A stretch of DNA of 64,000 bases from Candidatus Tenderia electrophaga (lineage in GTDB: Bacteria > Pseudomonadota > Gammaproteobacteria > Tenderiales > Tenderiaceae), in the NCBI GenBank assembly GCA_001447805.1, contig CP013099.1:3109181-3173180 (forward strand), read 5' to 3'. The stretch's first letter is position 1; every line of letters starts with the position of its first letter. Of this stretch, positions 50,813-59,940 are shown piece after piece. The notes beneath the pieces are model-generated. The model made no database searches, was not told the origin of the DNA, and worked only from the letters and a program-made list of their open reading frames with translations. A program made the translations under genes and the position numbers.

Positions 50813-52675
50813 TCACGCTCTATTCTGCTGCCTTTTTAGTGTGTTAACCCGGGCTCCCATGGGTGGTAAGGCTTCCGGATCTATATGTATATCCAGCAAT
50901 GCCGGGCGCCCGGTTTGGCATAATTTCTTGATATCGATGCGCTGCAAATCGTGTAGGGTGCGCACTGTATAGCCCTGCGCGCCCACGCTTCTAGCCATCA
51001 TGGCGAAATCAACCGGGGGTAAGTCGTAGCCGATCGCCTCGGCGCCGCTTAGGCGCTGGCCATGTTTGATCATACCTAGTGCCTGGTCGTTAAATATGAC
51101 GAAAATCACCGCTAGCTGATGTGTGACGGCGACACTTAACTCCTGGCCGCTCATCAGATAACTGCCGTCACCGGTGATACAGACCACGGGATGTTTGGCA
51201 TTGCCCAATGCCGTGCCAACTGCTGCGCCAACGGCCCATCCCATAGCGCCAAAGGTGAAGCTGCTGCGCTGTACACCGACGTTATCCAGAAACAGGTAAT
51301 GGGTAGCCCAAGAAAACGCATTACCGGTATCGATGACAAAACGAGTATCTCTGGGAAAGCGTTGAGCTAGCTCACTCATTAGGCGTTGCGGCTTGAGCGG
51401 TGAGCTTGTATCAGCAACGGTTTCCGGTTCATAGACTTCTACCTGGCCCGGTAAATAGTCGGTGCTTGTCTGCTTGAATTCCTGGCGCGCCATCGGGCAA
51501 ATGGCATTTTTACGGTCGGTAGTATTTAAGATGTGATCTTTATGTAGGCTGGCGAAGATAGTCCTGACATCCCCTGACAAGTGCAGGCACGCCATAGGCG
51601 TACGAGCAAAATCTTCTGGCGAAGCCGAAACATGCACGAGTTTACTACTCATGAGTTGTTTGTCCCAACCACTGGTGGACAATTCCCCCATAGCTGTGCC
51701 CACTGCCAAAATCAGATCGACATCTTCGGTGGCAAGCGTTTCATATGCGCTGGGGTGACCAGCAAAACCGAATACACCGCGATAAAGCGGGTGATAGCCA
51801 TTGACCCAGCCTTTGCCTGATGGAGTGGTAACAATTGGCGTATTGGTCAATTCTGCATAGGATGTAATGATGTCTATGGCATGGCGACATCCTCCACCTA
51901 AAAACAGCACCTGTTTTTTTGACTGCCCTATTGCGCTGACCAAAGCCTGATAGGCTTCGTCATCCATGGAGCGCGGTTGGCGAAACAAATGAGCCACTTG
52001 GTAACCACAGGTATCGCCTTTGACCGGTGCATTTAGGATATCCATCGGAATACTGAGATGGACAGGTCCACGTGGCCGGCGAAAGGCATTGAGTAGGGCG
52101 GTATATAGCTTTCCTTCAAGCTGATCGGGGTGAGACACCAGGGCGTTGTATTGGGTGCAATGTTCAAACATGCCGACAATATCGATGGCATCGCTGGACG
52201 ACTCTTGGAACCCGCCTTTACCGAAAAACGGCAGCGCCGTCTGAGGTGTGATGACCAACATGGGAGTACGGTCGGCGTAGGCCGAAGCGACCCCGGTAAT
52301 CAGATTGGTCGCACCGGGCCCGGTGGTGGCACAACAAACGCCGAGTCTACCTGTTTCACGTGCATAGCCGTCGGCCATGAAGGCGGCCCCGGCTTCGTGA
52401 CGGGCGATGATCGGTTTGATATGGGGTTTGATGTCTCTTTGACGCATGGGCACCAGACTGTTAACCGCCAACTGTCGTGTGGCATCCTCCGCCGGCCGGC
52501 GCAAATGCCGCGCCAAGGCGTTATACAGCGGTTCGATACCGCCGCCGGGGATGCCGAAAATGTATTCAACGTCGATCTGAACCAGATAGCTGACGATCAA
52601 ATCGGCGTACGTGAACGGCTGCGCCGCCACGGACGCAGGCGCAGGCGTGTCTATTACCTGTGTAACAGAATCCAT
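50813..52675 (-). CDS. Acetolactate-synthase-like TPP enzyme (copy 2)
   Basis: 620 residues from ATG 52675, which has GCGAGAGATTCC before it; the GTG at 52702 is less likely. Catalytic Glu94 in IIARHEAGAAFMADGYARE; IFGIPGGGIEPLYNALARH; TPP site GDGSYLMSGQELSVAVTHQLAVIFVIFND; substrate region MIKHGQRLSGAEAIGYDLPPVDFA. Compared with copy 1 it has an extra ~19 residues before the catalytic Glu (around RRPAEDATRQLAVNSLVPM). No small regulatory subunit nearby. First gene of the minus-strand cluster; the promoter presumably lies in 52.68–52.9 kb. Confidence 0.85.
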   Translation of the reverse strand: MDSVTQVIDTPAPASVAAQPFTYADLIVSYLVQIDVEYIFGIPGGGIEPLYNALARHLRRPAEDATRQLAVNSLVPMRQRDIKPHIKPIIARHEAGAAFMADGYARETGRLGVCCATTGPGATNLITGVASAYADRTPMLVITPQTALPFFGKGGFQESSSDAIDIVGMFEHCTQYNALVSHPDQLEGKLYTALLNAFRRPRGPVHLSIPMDILNAPVKGDTCGYQVAHLFRQPRSMDDEAYQALVSAIGQSKKQVLFLGGGCRHAIDIITSYAELTNTPIVTTPSGKGWVNGYHPLYRGVFGFAGHPSAYETLATEDVDLILAVGTAMGELSTSGWDKQLMSSKLVHVSASPEDFARTPMACLHLSGDVRTIFASLHKDHILNTTDRKNAICPMARQEFKQTSTDYLPGQVEVYEPETVADTSSPLKPQRLMSELAQRFPRDTRFVIDTGNAFSWATHYLFLDNVGVQRSSFTFGAMGWAVGAAVGTALGNAKHPVVCITGDGSYLMSGQELSVAVTHQLAVIFVIFNDQALGMIKHGQRLSGAEAIGYDLPPVDFAMMARSVGAQGYTVRTLHDLQRIDIKKLCQTGRPALLDIHIDPEALPPMGARVNTLKRQQNRA

Positions 52676-53078
52676 TGGAATCTCTCGCTTTTTACAATCC
52701 ACCCTGGACTCATATCGGGCGATTCACATTAAGGTTTAATAATTTCATAACGTTTCATCAGCGGTGACTAATAGTGTCAACCAGATCGGGTAGCTGGATG
52801 CGCTTGGGTGGTTGGATGAAACGCTTGGGGAATTTAATGACCGGAGGGAAAAGTACGGTCGGTGGCGATGACCTGAGGATTTAGGCCTGCCCGCTGCGGC
52901 TGGAAACATCGTCTTGATCAAATTCACCGGTCCATCCTTGTTTCGGTGTGCTACTAATCAATTTGCCGGTGCCGGCGCGGCGGCACGTCTTTCATTTATA
53001 CCAAATATAGCCCTGTAGTGCTTGTTACAATTTTTGTAATCATTCTCAAACGAAGCCCAAACGGTGGCTCTACAAAAG
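52676..53078. promoter_or_regulatory. Upstream region of the minus-strand cluster with repeats
   Basis: About 400 bp with no gene I accept. It holds an inverted repeat CGTTTCATC (52751–52759) / GATGAAACG (52815–52823), a direct repeat TGGATG(AAA)CGCTTGGG (52795–52808 and 52813–52829), and a minus-strand TTGACA (52780–52775) whose −10 would fall in the left arm of the inverted repeat but is poor. This looks like a regulated promoter; no start site can be fixed. Confidence 0.4.
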
Positions 53079-53112
53079 AAAAAACCCGGCTCACCGTATG
53101 GGTGAACCGGGT
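53079..53112 (-). terminator. Intrinsic terminator of fbp
   Basis: Stem 53084–53095 (ACCCGGCTCACC) pairs with 53101–53112 with one G·T-type mismatch. On the minus strand it follows the fbp stop by 27 nt and ends in six Ts, then CTTTTG. Confidence 0.85.
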
Positions 53113-53139
53113 CTCTGCAACGCGTTGCGGGTAAGGGGC

Positions 53140-54144
53140 TCAGTCTTTGTGATAAGACACGACGCGCTCCACCTCATTCTTGGAGCCGAGAATAACGGGG
53201 ACGCGCTGATGGATGTCGTTGGGCTTCATTTCCATAATGCGTTCGCGCCCGGTGCTGGAGGCCCCGCCGGCCTGTTCCACGATCATGGACATGGGATTGG
53301 CCTCGTACATGAGCCGCAGCTTGCCGGCCTTGCTCGGGTCCTTGGTATCTTTCGGGTACATGAAAATACCGCCGCGCGTCAGGATACGATGCACCTCGGC
53401 CACCATAGAGGCCACCCAACGCATGTTGAACTCTTCGCCGCGCGCTCCTTCCTTGCCTGCCAGGCATTCATCCACATAGCGCTGCACCGGTTCTTCCCAG
53501 AAACGCTGGTTGGAGGTGTTGATGGCGAACTCGCGTGTATCGGCGGGAACCGTCATATTCGGATTAGTGAGAATGAACTCGCCGATGTCGCGATCCAGGG
53601 TAAAGCCGTTGACGCCGTTGCCGGTGGTCAGCACCAGCAGGGTGGACGGGCCATACAGGGCATAGCCGGCGCAGACTTGTTCCGTGCCGGGCTGTAGAAA
53701 GTCTTCCTTGGTCGGCTCGGTGACGCCGTCCGGACAACGCAGGATGGAGAAGATGGTGCCCACCGAGATATTGACGTCGATGTTGGACGAGCCATCCAGC
53801 GGATCGAACAGCAGCAGGTATTTACCCTTGGGATAACGGGCCGGAATGGGATAGATGTCGTCCTCTTCCTCGGAGGCCATGGCGGCCAGATGGCCGGCCC
53901 ACTCGTTGGACTTGATCACCACGTCGTTGGCGATAATATCCATCTTCTTCTGGGTTTCGCCCTGGACGTTTTCACTCTCGGCCGTGCCCAACACGCCGAT
54001 CAGCGCGCCCTTGTTGACCCCGTTGGAAATGACCTTGCAGGCGGTGACGATATCGTTGAGCAGGGAGGTAAAGTCGCCTGTTGCCCCCGGCAGACGACGC
54101 TGTTCTTCGATAATGAACTGAGTGACCGTGACTCCGTTATACAT
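53140..54144 (-). CDS. fbp: Fructose-1,6-bisphosphatase class I
   Basis: Gluconeogenic phosphatase. 334 residues, family length. Signatures: [24 protein letters not shown] (metal site), [61 protein letters not shown]. Ribosome site AAGGA precedes the ATG. It has its own terminator. Divergent from the truncated rlmI-like remnant and lgt. Confidence 0.97.
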   Translation of the reverse strand: MYNGVTVTQFIIEEQRRLPGATGDFTSLLNDIVTACKVISNGVNKGALIGVLGTAESENVQGETQKKMDIIANDVVIKSNEWAGHLAAMASEEEDDIYPIPARYPKGKYLLLFDPLDGSSNIDVNISVGTIFSILRCPDGVTEPTKEDFLQPGTEQVCAGYALYGPSTLLVLTTGNGVNGFTLDRDIGEFILTNPNMTVPADTREFAINTSNQRFWEEPVQRYVDECLAGKEGARGEEFNMRWVASMVAEVHRILTRGGIFMYPKDTKDPSKAGKLRLMYEANPMSMIVEQAGGASSTGRERIMEMKPNDIHQRVPVILGSKNEVERVVSYHKD

Positions 54145-54300
54145 GACCGTATTCCTTATATATTGTATGAAACCGTGATTTGATACGCGTAATAGCGCGC
54201 TATTATCCTGCTTTCAGGCACCAAAATAAAGCCGCAATCCCATCGGCTGCCGCCGCAGGAGTATAATGCCGCGCACCCGAACCAGGCGGATTGAGCCCCG

Positions 54301-54516
54301 ATGACCCCTGCGCAACCAAGATTAGGCCAACACGAAGCGCACCGCCGGCGCGCCGGACAGCTCTGGGCGTTCAGCAAGGAGGTCGACACAAAGTACTCGC
54401 CGCGGCACCGGTTCGGCCCCGGCGATGCCGTTCAAGTCGCTGATTACCGGGGAAAGTTCACCGCGCATGCCTACATCAATCGGCGTTCCCGCTACTGCCG
54501 CGTCACACTCAGCTGA
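54301..54516 (+). pseudogene. Truncated RlmI-like rRNA methyltransferase remnant (PUA part)
   Basis: 71 codons. Residues 7–71 align by eye with the N-terminal PUA region of the RlmI family: HRRRAGQLWAFSKEVDTKYSPRHRFGPGDAVQVADYRGKFTAHAYINRRSRY corresponds to the usual (R)GHLWVFSNEVDT…F.PGELV…D.RG…G.AYVNP.S. Then a TGA ends it, where the family continues with a ~300-residue methyltransferase domain. The conserved Asn–Pro is changed to NRRSRY. lgt begins 24 nt later. A decayed remnant is the simplest reading. Confidence 0.65.
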
Positions 54517-54539
54517 GTCTGTTGATATACTAGCCGCCT

Positions 54540-55334
54540 ATGCTGACTTACCCCGATATTGATCCGGTCGCCCTCTCCCTCGGTCCCCTGAAAATCCACT
54601 GGTACGGCATTATGTATCTGGTCGGCTTTGCCGCCGCCTGGTGGCTAGGCCATGTGCGTGCCCGTCAGGCGCATACCCCCTTCAAACCGGAACAGGTCGC
54701 CGACCTGATCTTTTACGGCGCGCTGGGCGCGGTGATCGGCGGAAGACTGGGTTATATCCTGTTTTACGATTTCGCCAATTACGCGCAACACCCGCTCAAC
54801 ATACTCAAGGTGTGGCAGGGCGGCATGTCGTTTCACGGCGGGCTGATCGGCGTGCTGGTGGCCATGTGGCTGTACAGCCGCAAGCTCAAACTGGCGTTTT
54901 TTCAGGTCACGGACTTTCTCGCGCCGCTGGTGCCGGTGGGCCTGGGGGCCGGGCGTATCGGCAATTTCATCAACGGCGAGTTGTGGGGCAAGACCACCGA
55001 CCTGCCCTGGGGCATGGTGTTTCCCCATGCCGGTCCGTTGCCGCGCCACCCCTCGCAACTCTACGAGGCCCTGCTGGAAGGGGTGGCGCTGTTCGTGATC
55101 CTGTGGTTGTATTCGGCCAAACCCCGCCCCACCGCCGCGGTGTCAGGGTTGTTCCTGATTTGCTACGGTGCCTTCCGCTTCATTATCGAATTCGGCCGCC
55201 AACCCGACGCCCATATCGGCTATCTGGCCTATGGCTGGCTCACCATGGGGCAACTCTTGTCCCTGCCCATGGTCATTGCCGGCGCCATCCTCATGCTTTG
55301 GGCCCACAAGCGTCAGCCCCAGACTGCCGCATAA
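54540..55334 (+). CDS. lgt: Prolipoprotein diacylglyceryl transferase
   Basis: Attaches diacylglycerol to lipobox cysteines, in the inner membrane. 264 residues with about seven helices; signatures [26 protein letters not shown] and the family motif [15 protein letters not shown]. thyA follows after 65 nt and folA after that: the lgt–thyA–folA order is usual in gammaproteobacteria. Confidence 0.97.
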   Translation: MLTYPDIDPVALSLGPLKIHWYGIMYLVGFAAAWWLGHVRARQAHTPFKPEQVADLIFYGALGAVIGGRLGYILFYDFANYAQHPLNILKVWQGGMSFHGGLIGVLVAMWLYSRKLKLAFFQVTDFLAPLVPVGLGAGRIGNFINGELWGKTTDLPWGMVFPHAGPLPRHPSQLYEALLEGVALFVILWLYSAKPRPTAAVSGLFLICYGAFRFIIEFGRQPDAHIGYLAYGWLTMGQLLSLPMVIAGAILMLWAHKRQPQTAA

Positions 55335-55399
55335 ACCAGGCCGCTGCATGAATATGAACTTTGTTATGCTTGATTAACCGCCGCTCAGACAGGACAACG

Positions 55400-56233
55400 A
55401 TGCAACAATATCTCGATTTAATGCGCCATGTATATGAACAGGGCGCACGCAAAGAAGACCGCACCGGTACCGGCACGGTGAGCGTGTTCGGTTATCAAAT
55501 GCGTTTTGATTTAAATGAAGGTTTTCCGCTGGTGACCACCAAGAAGTGTCATCTGCGTTCCATCATTCATGAATTGCTGTGGTTTCTTAAAGGTGAGACC
55601 AATACTCAATATCTAAAGGACAACGACGTCAGCATTTGGGACGAATGGGCCACCGAGGCCGGCGACCTGGGCCCGATCTACGGCAAGCAGTGGCGCTCCT
55701 GGCCTACGCCCGACGGTCGCAACATCGACCAAATCAGCGAGCTCATTGAACAGATCCGGCGCAAACCCGATTCGCGCCGCCTCATTGTCTCGGCCTGGAA
55801 CCCGGCCGACCTGCCGGACGAATCCATCAGCCCTCAGGCCAACGTGGAACAGGGCCGCATGGCGCTGGCGCCCTGCCACGCCTTTTTCCAGTTCTACGTG
55901 GTGGACGGCCGGCTCTCCTGCCAGCTGTATCAACGCAGCGCCGATATCTTCCTGGGGGTGCCCTTCAACATCGCCTCTTACGCCCTGCTGACGCTGATGG
56001 TCGCCCAGGTCTGCGAGCTGGCGCCGGGGGCGTTTATCCATACCTTCGGCGACGCCCATCTGTATCTCAATCACCTGGAACAGGCCGAGACCCAGTTGGC
56101 ACGCCAGCCCTATGCGCTGCCGCAAATGCGCATCAATCCGGCGGTGAAGAATATTTTCGATTTTCGCTTCGAGGATTTCGAACTGGTGAACTACCGGTGC
56201 CATCCCCATATCAAGGCACCGATCGCCATATGA
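55400..56233 (+). CDS. thyA: Thymidylate synthase
   Basis: Methylates dUMP with methylene-tetrahydrofolate. 277 residues from ATG 55400 (AGGA 7 nt upstream; [15 protein letters not shown] is the conserved start; ATG 55361 would add 13 unconserved residues). Catalytic Cys in [14 protein letters not shown]; phosphate-site Arg in [40 protein letters not shown]. The dihydrofolate it produces is handled by folA, 10 nt downstream. Confidence 0.97.
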   Translation: MQQYLDLMRHVYEQGARKEDRTGTGTVSVFGYQMRFDLNEGFPLVTTKKCHLRSIIHELLWFLKGETNTQYLKDNDVSIWDEWATEAGDLGPIYGKQWRSWPTPDGRNIDQISELIEQIRRKPDSRRLIVSAWNPADLPDESISPQANVEQGRMALAPCHAFFQFYVVDGRLSCQLYQRSADIFLGVPFNIASYALLTLMVAQVCELAPGAFIHTFGDAHLYLNHLEQAETQLARQPYALPQMRINPAVKNIFDFRFEDFELVNYRCHPHIKAPIAI

Positions 56234-56243
56234 GGGCCGCCCT

Positions 56244-56729
56244 GTGAAGATTTCCCTCATCGCCGCCCTGGCCGACAATCGAGTCATCGGCATCGACAAC
56301 CGGTTGCCGTGGAACCTGCCGGCCGACATGCAATGGTTTCGCCGCCACACCCTGGGCAAACCGGTGCTCATGGGACGCAAGACCTTCGACTCCATCGGCA
56401 AGCCCCTGCCCAAACGCCGCAATATCGTGGTCAGCCGGGAGCCCGGCTTGGCAATTGAGGGGTGCGAGCTGGCCGATAGCATCGACGCGGCGCTGGCACT
56501 GTGCGCCGCCGAAGCCGAGGTGATGATTATCGGCGGCGCCTCGTTTTACGCCCAGACGCTGGCCCGGGCGGACCGCCTTTATCTCACTCGGGTGCATACC
56601 GAGCCCGAAGGTGACGCCTGGTTTCCGGAGATCGACCTGAATCAGTGGCGTGAGGTGGAACGCATTGACCACCCCGCCGATGCGGCCAATGCCTTCCCCT
56701 GCAGTTTCGAAATTCTGGAACGTAAGTAA
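56244..56729 (+). CDS. folA: Dihydrofolate reductase
   Basis: 161 residues, the E. coli-type size. ISLIAALADNRVIGIDNRLPWNLPADMQWFRRHTLGKPVLMGRKTFDSIGKPLP carries the Asp (DMQWF) and NADPH-binding motifs; VMIIGGASFYAQTLARADRLYLTRVH follows. Convergent with the YhcB-family gene, with the two stops 1 nt apart. Confidence 0.96.
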   Translation: MKISLIAALADNRVIGIDNRLPWNLPADMQWFRRHTLGKPVLMGRKTFDSIGKPLPKRRNIVVSREPGLAIEGCELADSIDAALALCAAEAEVMIIGGASFYAQTLARADRLYLTRVHTEPEGDAWFPEIDLNQWREVERIDHPADAANAFPCSFEILERK

Positions 56730-56730
56730 A

Positions 56731-57336
56731 TCAGTGAATGGTGCGCGGCGCTTCCTCTGATGAGGCGCCTTCTTTCGGTGAAGCGGTCGTTACGTCTGCC
56801 GGGCTACCGTCGTCCTTTTTCGCTGCCGTGCCGGCCGAGGCATCCGCCGGCGTCTCAGCCGCTGGCTTTTTTGGCGGCTGTGGGGCCGCCTCCTCGGCGC
56901 CGTGCGGCGCCGCTTTGCCGGCCTTCGCATCGGCTGCGGTCGTGTTTGCAGGTGTTTGTTGCGCCGCGGCCGCGCCGGACGCCGACTGATCCTGGTCCGT
57001 CGCTTGGCGTTCGCCTTCCAAGACATTCTTGTCGGCGGTCAGGCTTTTGAGCTTGGCGGTGTCTGTGCCACACAGTTTGTTGGAGCTGGTCGCCAGGTGT
57101 TCGTAGACTTCGCGATAGTCCTTGGTGAGCTGATTGAACAGGGTGGCGGTCTTTTCGAAATGGGTGGTCACTTCGCTGCGGTAGGTCTGCAATTGTTCCT
57201 TGGCCTGGTGCAGGTCTTTTTCCAGCTCTCTCACTTTGGGTGCCGAGACATCCCCCTTGCTGCGCCCGATGACAAAACCGAAGAGTATCCCCACACCGAG
57301 CATGCTTATTAAAATCAACCACATGTAGCCTTCCAT
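56731..57336 (-). CDS. YhcB/ZapG-family cell-envelope protein
   Basis: 201 residues: an N-terminal transmembrane helix (MWLILISMLGVGILFGFVIGR), a coiled coil (VRELEKDLHQAKEQLQTYRSEVTTHFEKTATLFNQLTKDYREVYEHLATSSNKLC) characteristic of DUF1043/YhcB, then an Ala/Pro/Lys/Glu-rich disordered tail of about 90 residues, longer than in E. coli. YhcB acts in cell division and envelope growth in E. coli. ATGs at 57336 and 57324 are both possible. Confidence 0.88.
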   Translation of the reverse strand: MEGYMWLILISMLGVGILFGFVIGRSKGDVSAPKVRELEKDLHQAKEQLQTYRSEVTTHFEKTATLFNQLTKDYREVYEHLATSSNKLCGTDTAKLKSLTADKNVLEGERQATDQDQSASGAAAAQQTPANTTAADAKAGKAAPHGAEEAAPQPPKKPAAETPADASAGTAAKKDDGSPADVTTASPKEGASSEEAPRTIH

Positions 57337-57523
57337 CGTGCCTCCTCTACCCTGATGTTATTAGCCCGTCGTTATTCATCCTGTGTCGAACTTCACAGAG
57401 TATGCCGCCCTCTGGCGCCGGTCAAGCCGCTTGTCTTTGTGCCGATGTTATAAAAGCAAAGCGTTGCAAGTTGATCTTTGAATAATACGAATTCACCAAA
57501 GCTATCAATGGATTAAAAGGCCG

Positions 57524-59167
57524 ATGGCGGTCGACACTGACAGGACAGGGATGAGCGCTACTCTCGAAAACACGCTGCAAGCACTCAAGAAAAAGATTGA
57601 GCAGAGCGGCGATTTGCCTGTTTTCAGCGCCTCGGTCAACCATATTTGCGCCGTCAGTTCCGACCCCGACGCCGACGTCATGGCCCTGTCGCAGGGGGTG
57701 CTGAAAGACGCCAACCTGAGCATCAAGCTCCTGCGTCTGGCCAACTCCCCCTATTACAACCGCAGCGGCGGCAAGGTCGGCGTGGTGTCGCGCGCCATCG
57801 TGCTGCTCGGTTTCGAGACGGTGAAAAATCTCAGCCTGACCATGAAGTTCATCGAGAGCTTCCAAAACGAGCACCCCTCCATCGATATGGACAAGCTACT
57901 GGTGCGCGCCTACATCACCGCCGGCTTCGTGCGCGACCTGGCCATAAAGATCGGTGTCAAGGATGCGGAGGAGACCTATACCTGTGCCCTGCTGCATGAT
58001 TTAGGGGAAATCGCCGTCGCCAATTACCTGCCGCACAAATACATCGAAATCGCCGAGCTGAACAAGCAAGGTGACAACGATCCGGATAGCAATGAAAAGC
58101 AGGTGCTGGGGGGTAGCATGCAGAAGATCGGTAGCGAATTGGCCGCCAGTTGGGACTTTTCCTCACACATCGTTGCCACCATGAACAGTGAGCCGTTCAA
58201 GATCACCGGCCAAATCACCAAACCCTTAGAGCTCAACAAGGTGTTGACCTCACTTGCATCATCGCTGGTGGGGGCGCTGTACAGCGCCCATCCTTCTGAG
58301 GCTAGCAGTACGCGCGAATTGATGGTCGATCTGGCACAAGCCACCGGCATGCGCCTGAATTCCATCGAGGCATCCCTAAGCGATTCGTTCAAAATGTCCT
58401 GTGACTTGGCCACGACCTACGGGTTGCCCGCCAAAAAACTGATGCCGGTAATCGCCGAGACCGACGACGAAGGCAGAGACAAGCTGGCCAGCCAATTCTC
58501 GTTTTATGTCAGCAATCAAATCGCGTCGCAGCCGACGCCGGTCGGGACCCAACCGAGCAGCGCAGCGGCGCCGCGACAAAACAGCGCGCTAGCGGATGCA
58601 GCGGCTGCGGATCAGGACCAAGTCGCCCAGCCAACGGCCCGGGACGCGGAGGGCGTCGTGGATCAGGGCTTGCAGCTTCAGTATATTCAGGACATCACCT
58701 CCCTTATCACGGACGGTTCCAAGCTCAATACCGTTCTGATCAAGGCGCTCGAGGGGATTCACGTGGCCGCCGCATTCCCGCGCGTGGTGCTGTGCCTGCT
58801 GGGCATGGATCGTAAACAGTATTCGGGCCGCATCGCCATCGGCACCGACAAGGAGTTGATGAAAGAATATTTCAGTCGCGCGGTGAATCCCACGAATGAC
58901 ATCTTTGCCCGGGTACTGGTGGAGGGCACCGATATCCTGGTCGAAAACAGCCGTGACGAGCGCTGGAAGGGCGTACTGCCTAACAAGTTTCATACCCAGA
59001 TCGGGGCGCGTAGCTTCGTCGTTGCACCGCTGCGTTCCGGTGCCAAGCCGATCGGTTTTGTCTATGCCGACAAAGCTCACTCGCGTTATCCCATCAGCAG
59101 CGCGCAACATCGCGCGTTTATTCAGTTCATCGCCCAGGCGCGGCTGGCGTTTCAGACCTGCCGCTGA
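57524..59167 (+). CDS. HDOD-domain protein with C-terminal GAF-like domain
   Basis: 547 residues. The HDOD domain (about 20–230) shows LPVFSASVNHICAVSSDPDADVMALSQGVLKDANLSIKLLRLANSPYYN and YTCALLHDLGEIAVANYLPHKY, a metal-dependent-phosphohydrolase-like fold that usually lacks full HD catalysis. A variable Gln/Ala-rich linker follows, then a GAF-like domain (IQDITSLITDGSKLNTVLIKALEGIHVAAAFPRVVLCLL … FVVAPLRSGAKPIGFVYADK). Such proteins regulate signalling cascades; a precise role is not known. Divergent from the YhcB gene; start 57524 or 57551. Confidence 0.85.
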   Translation: MAVDTDRTGMSATLENTLQALKKKIEQSGDLPVFSASVNHICAVSSDPDADVMALSQGVLKDANLSIKLLRLANSPYYNRSGGKVGVVSRAIVLLGFETVKNLSLTMKFIESFQNEHPSIDMDKLLVRAYITAGFVRDLAIKIGVKDAEETYTCALLHDLGEIAVANYLPHKYIEIAELNKQGDNDPDSNEKQVLGGSMQKIGSELAASWDFSSHIVATMNSEPFKITGQITKPLELNKVLTSLASSLVGALYSAHPSEASSTRELMVDLAQATGMRLNSIEASLSDSFKMSCDLATTYGLPAKKLMPVIAETDDEGRDKLASQFSFYVSNQIASQPTPVGTQPSSAAAPRQNSALADAAAADQDQVAQPTARDAEGVVDQGLQLQYIQDITSLITDGSKLNTVLIKALEGIHVAAAFPRVVLCLLGMDRKQYSGRIAIGTDKELMKEYFSRAVNPTNDIFARVLVEGTDILVENSRDERWKGVLPNKFHTQIGARSFVVAPLRSGAKPIGFVYADKAHSRYPISSAQHRAFIQFIAQARLAFQTCR

Positions 59168-59205
59168 ATCTTTACATTTTTTAACCACAGGTTAGTATTA
59201 GTCAG

Positions 59206-59940
59206 GTGCAAACATACAAAATTATTAAGCCGGACGCGGATGCGATCTGCCTAGAAGCCGCCAAAGATTTCCTCCGTCTGGCGCAACAATGCGTGCAGCA
59301 AAAGGGGGAATTCAGCGTCGCCCTAGCCGGCGGATCCACACCCAAAAAGCTTTATCAAATCCTCGCCAAACCGCCCTATGCCGATGCGCTTCCGTGGGGC
59401 AAAATGCGGCTCTTCTTCGGCGACGAGCGGGGCGTGCCGCCCGACCATCCGGACAGTAATTACGCCATGGCCAATCGTTATCTGTTCAAGCACATCAACA
59501 TCGATCCGACCCATGTGCATCGGGTGCAGGCCGAACTGGAGCCGGACAAGGCGGCGCAGGCCTACCACGCCACGCTCAAGGGGTTTTTGCCCTTGGATGA
59601 AGACAACCGCCCGGTGTTCGATCTGGTGCTGCTCGGACTGGGCGCGGACGGCCACGTCGCTTCCCTGTTTCCCGGCACCGACATCCTCCAGGTCGAGGAC
59701 CGTTGCGCCGCCGCCGTTTGGGTGGAGGACAAAAACAGCTGGCGCATCAGCGTCACCTTGCCGGTTATCAACAGCGCCGAACACGTCTGGCTGCTGGTGA
59801 CCGGCGAGGCCAAGAACGATATCGTCGATCGTGTATTTCACTATCCCTCGGTCAACACACCGCTGCCGGTGGAACGGCTCAACCCCAAGCGCGACCTGAG
59901 CTGGTATCTGGATCACGCCGCGGCCCGCTGGGTACGCTGA
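59206..59940 (+). CDS. pgl: 6-Phosphogluconolactonase
   Basis: Hydrolyses 6-phosphogluconolactone. 244 residues with a GTG start at 59206. Family motifs: ALAGGSTPKKLYQILAKPPY, MRLFFGDERGVPPDHPDSNYAMANRYLF, LVLLGLGADGHVASLFPGT. DevB-type (not YbhE). Its stop overlaps the glk ATG (TGATG), so pgl–glk form an operon linking glucose phosphorylation and the oxidative branch; zwf is not adjacent. Confidence 0.94.
   Translation: MQTYKIIKPDADAICLEAAKDFLRLAQQCVQQKGEFSVALAGGSTPKKLYQILAKPPYADALPWGKMRLFFGDERGVPPDHPDSNYAMANRYLFKHINIDPTHVHRVQAELEPDKAAQAYHATLKGFLPLDEDNRPVFDLVLLGLGADGHVASLFPGTDILQVEDRCAAAVWVEDKNSWRISVTLPVINSAEHVWLLVTGEAKNDIVDRVFHYPSVNTPLPVERLNPKRDLSWYLDHAAARWVR

Noticed and set aside
52745-52927. 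60-codon minus-strand frame upstream of TPP enzyme 2
   Set aside because: No protein features or ribosome site; it overlaps the repeat-rich region.
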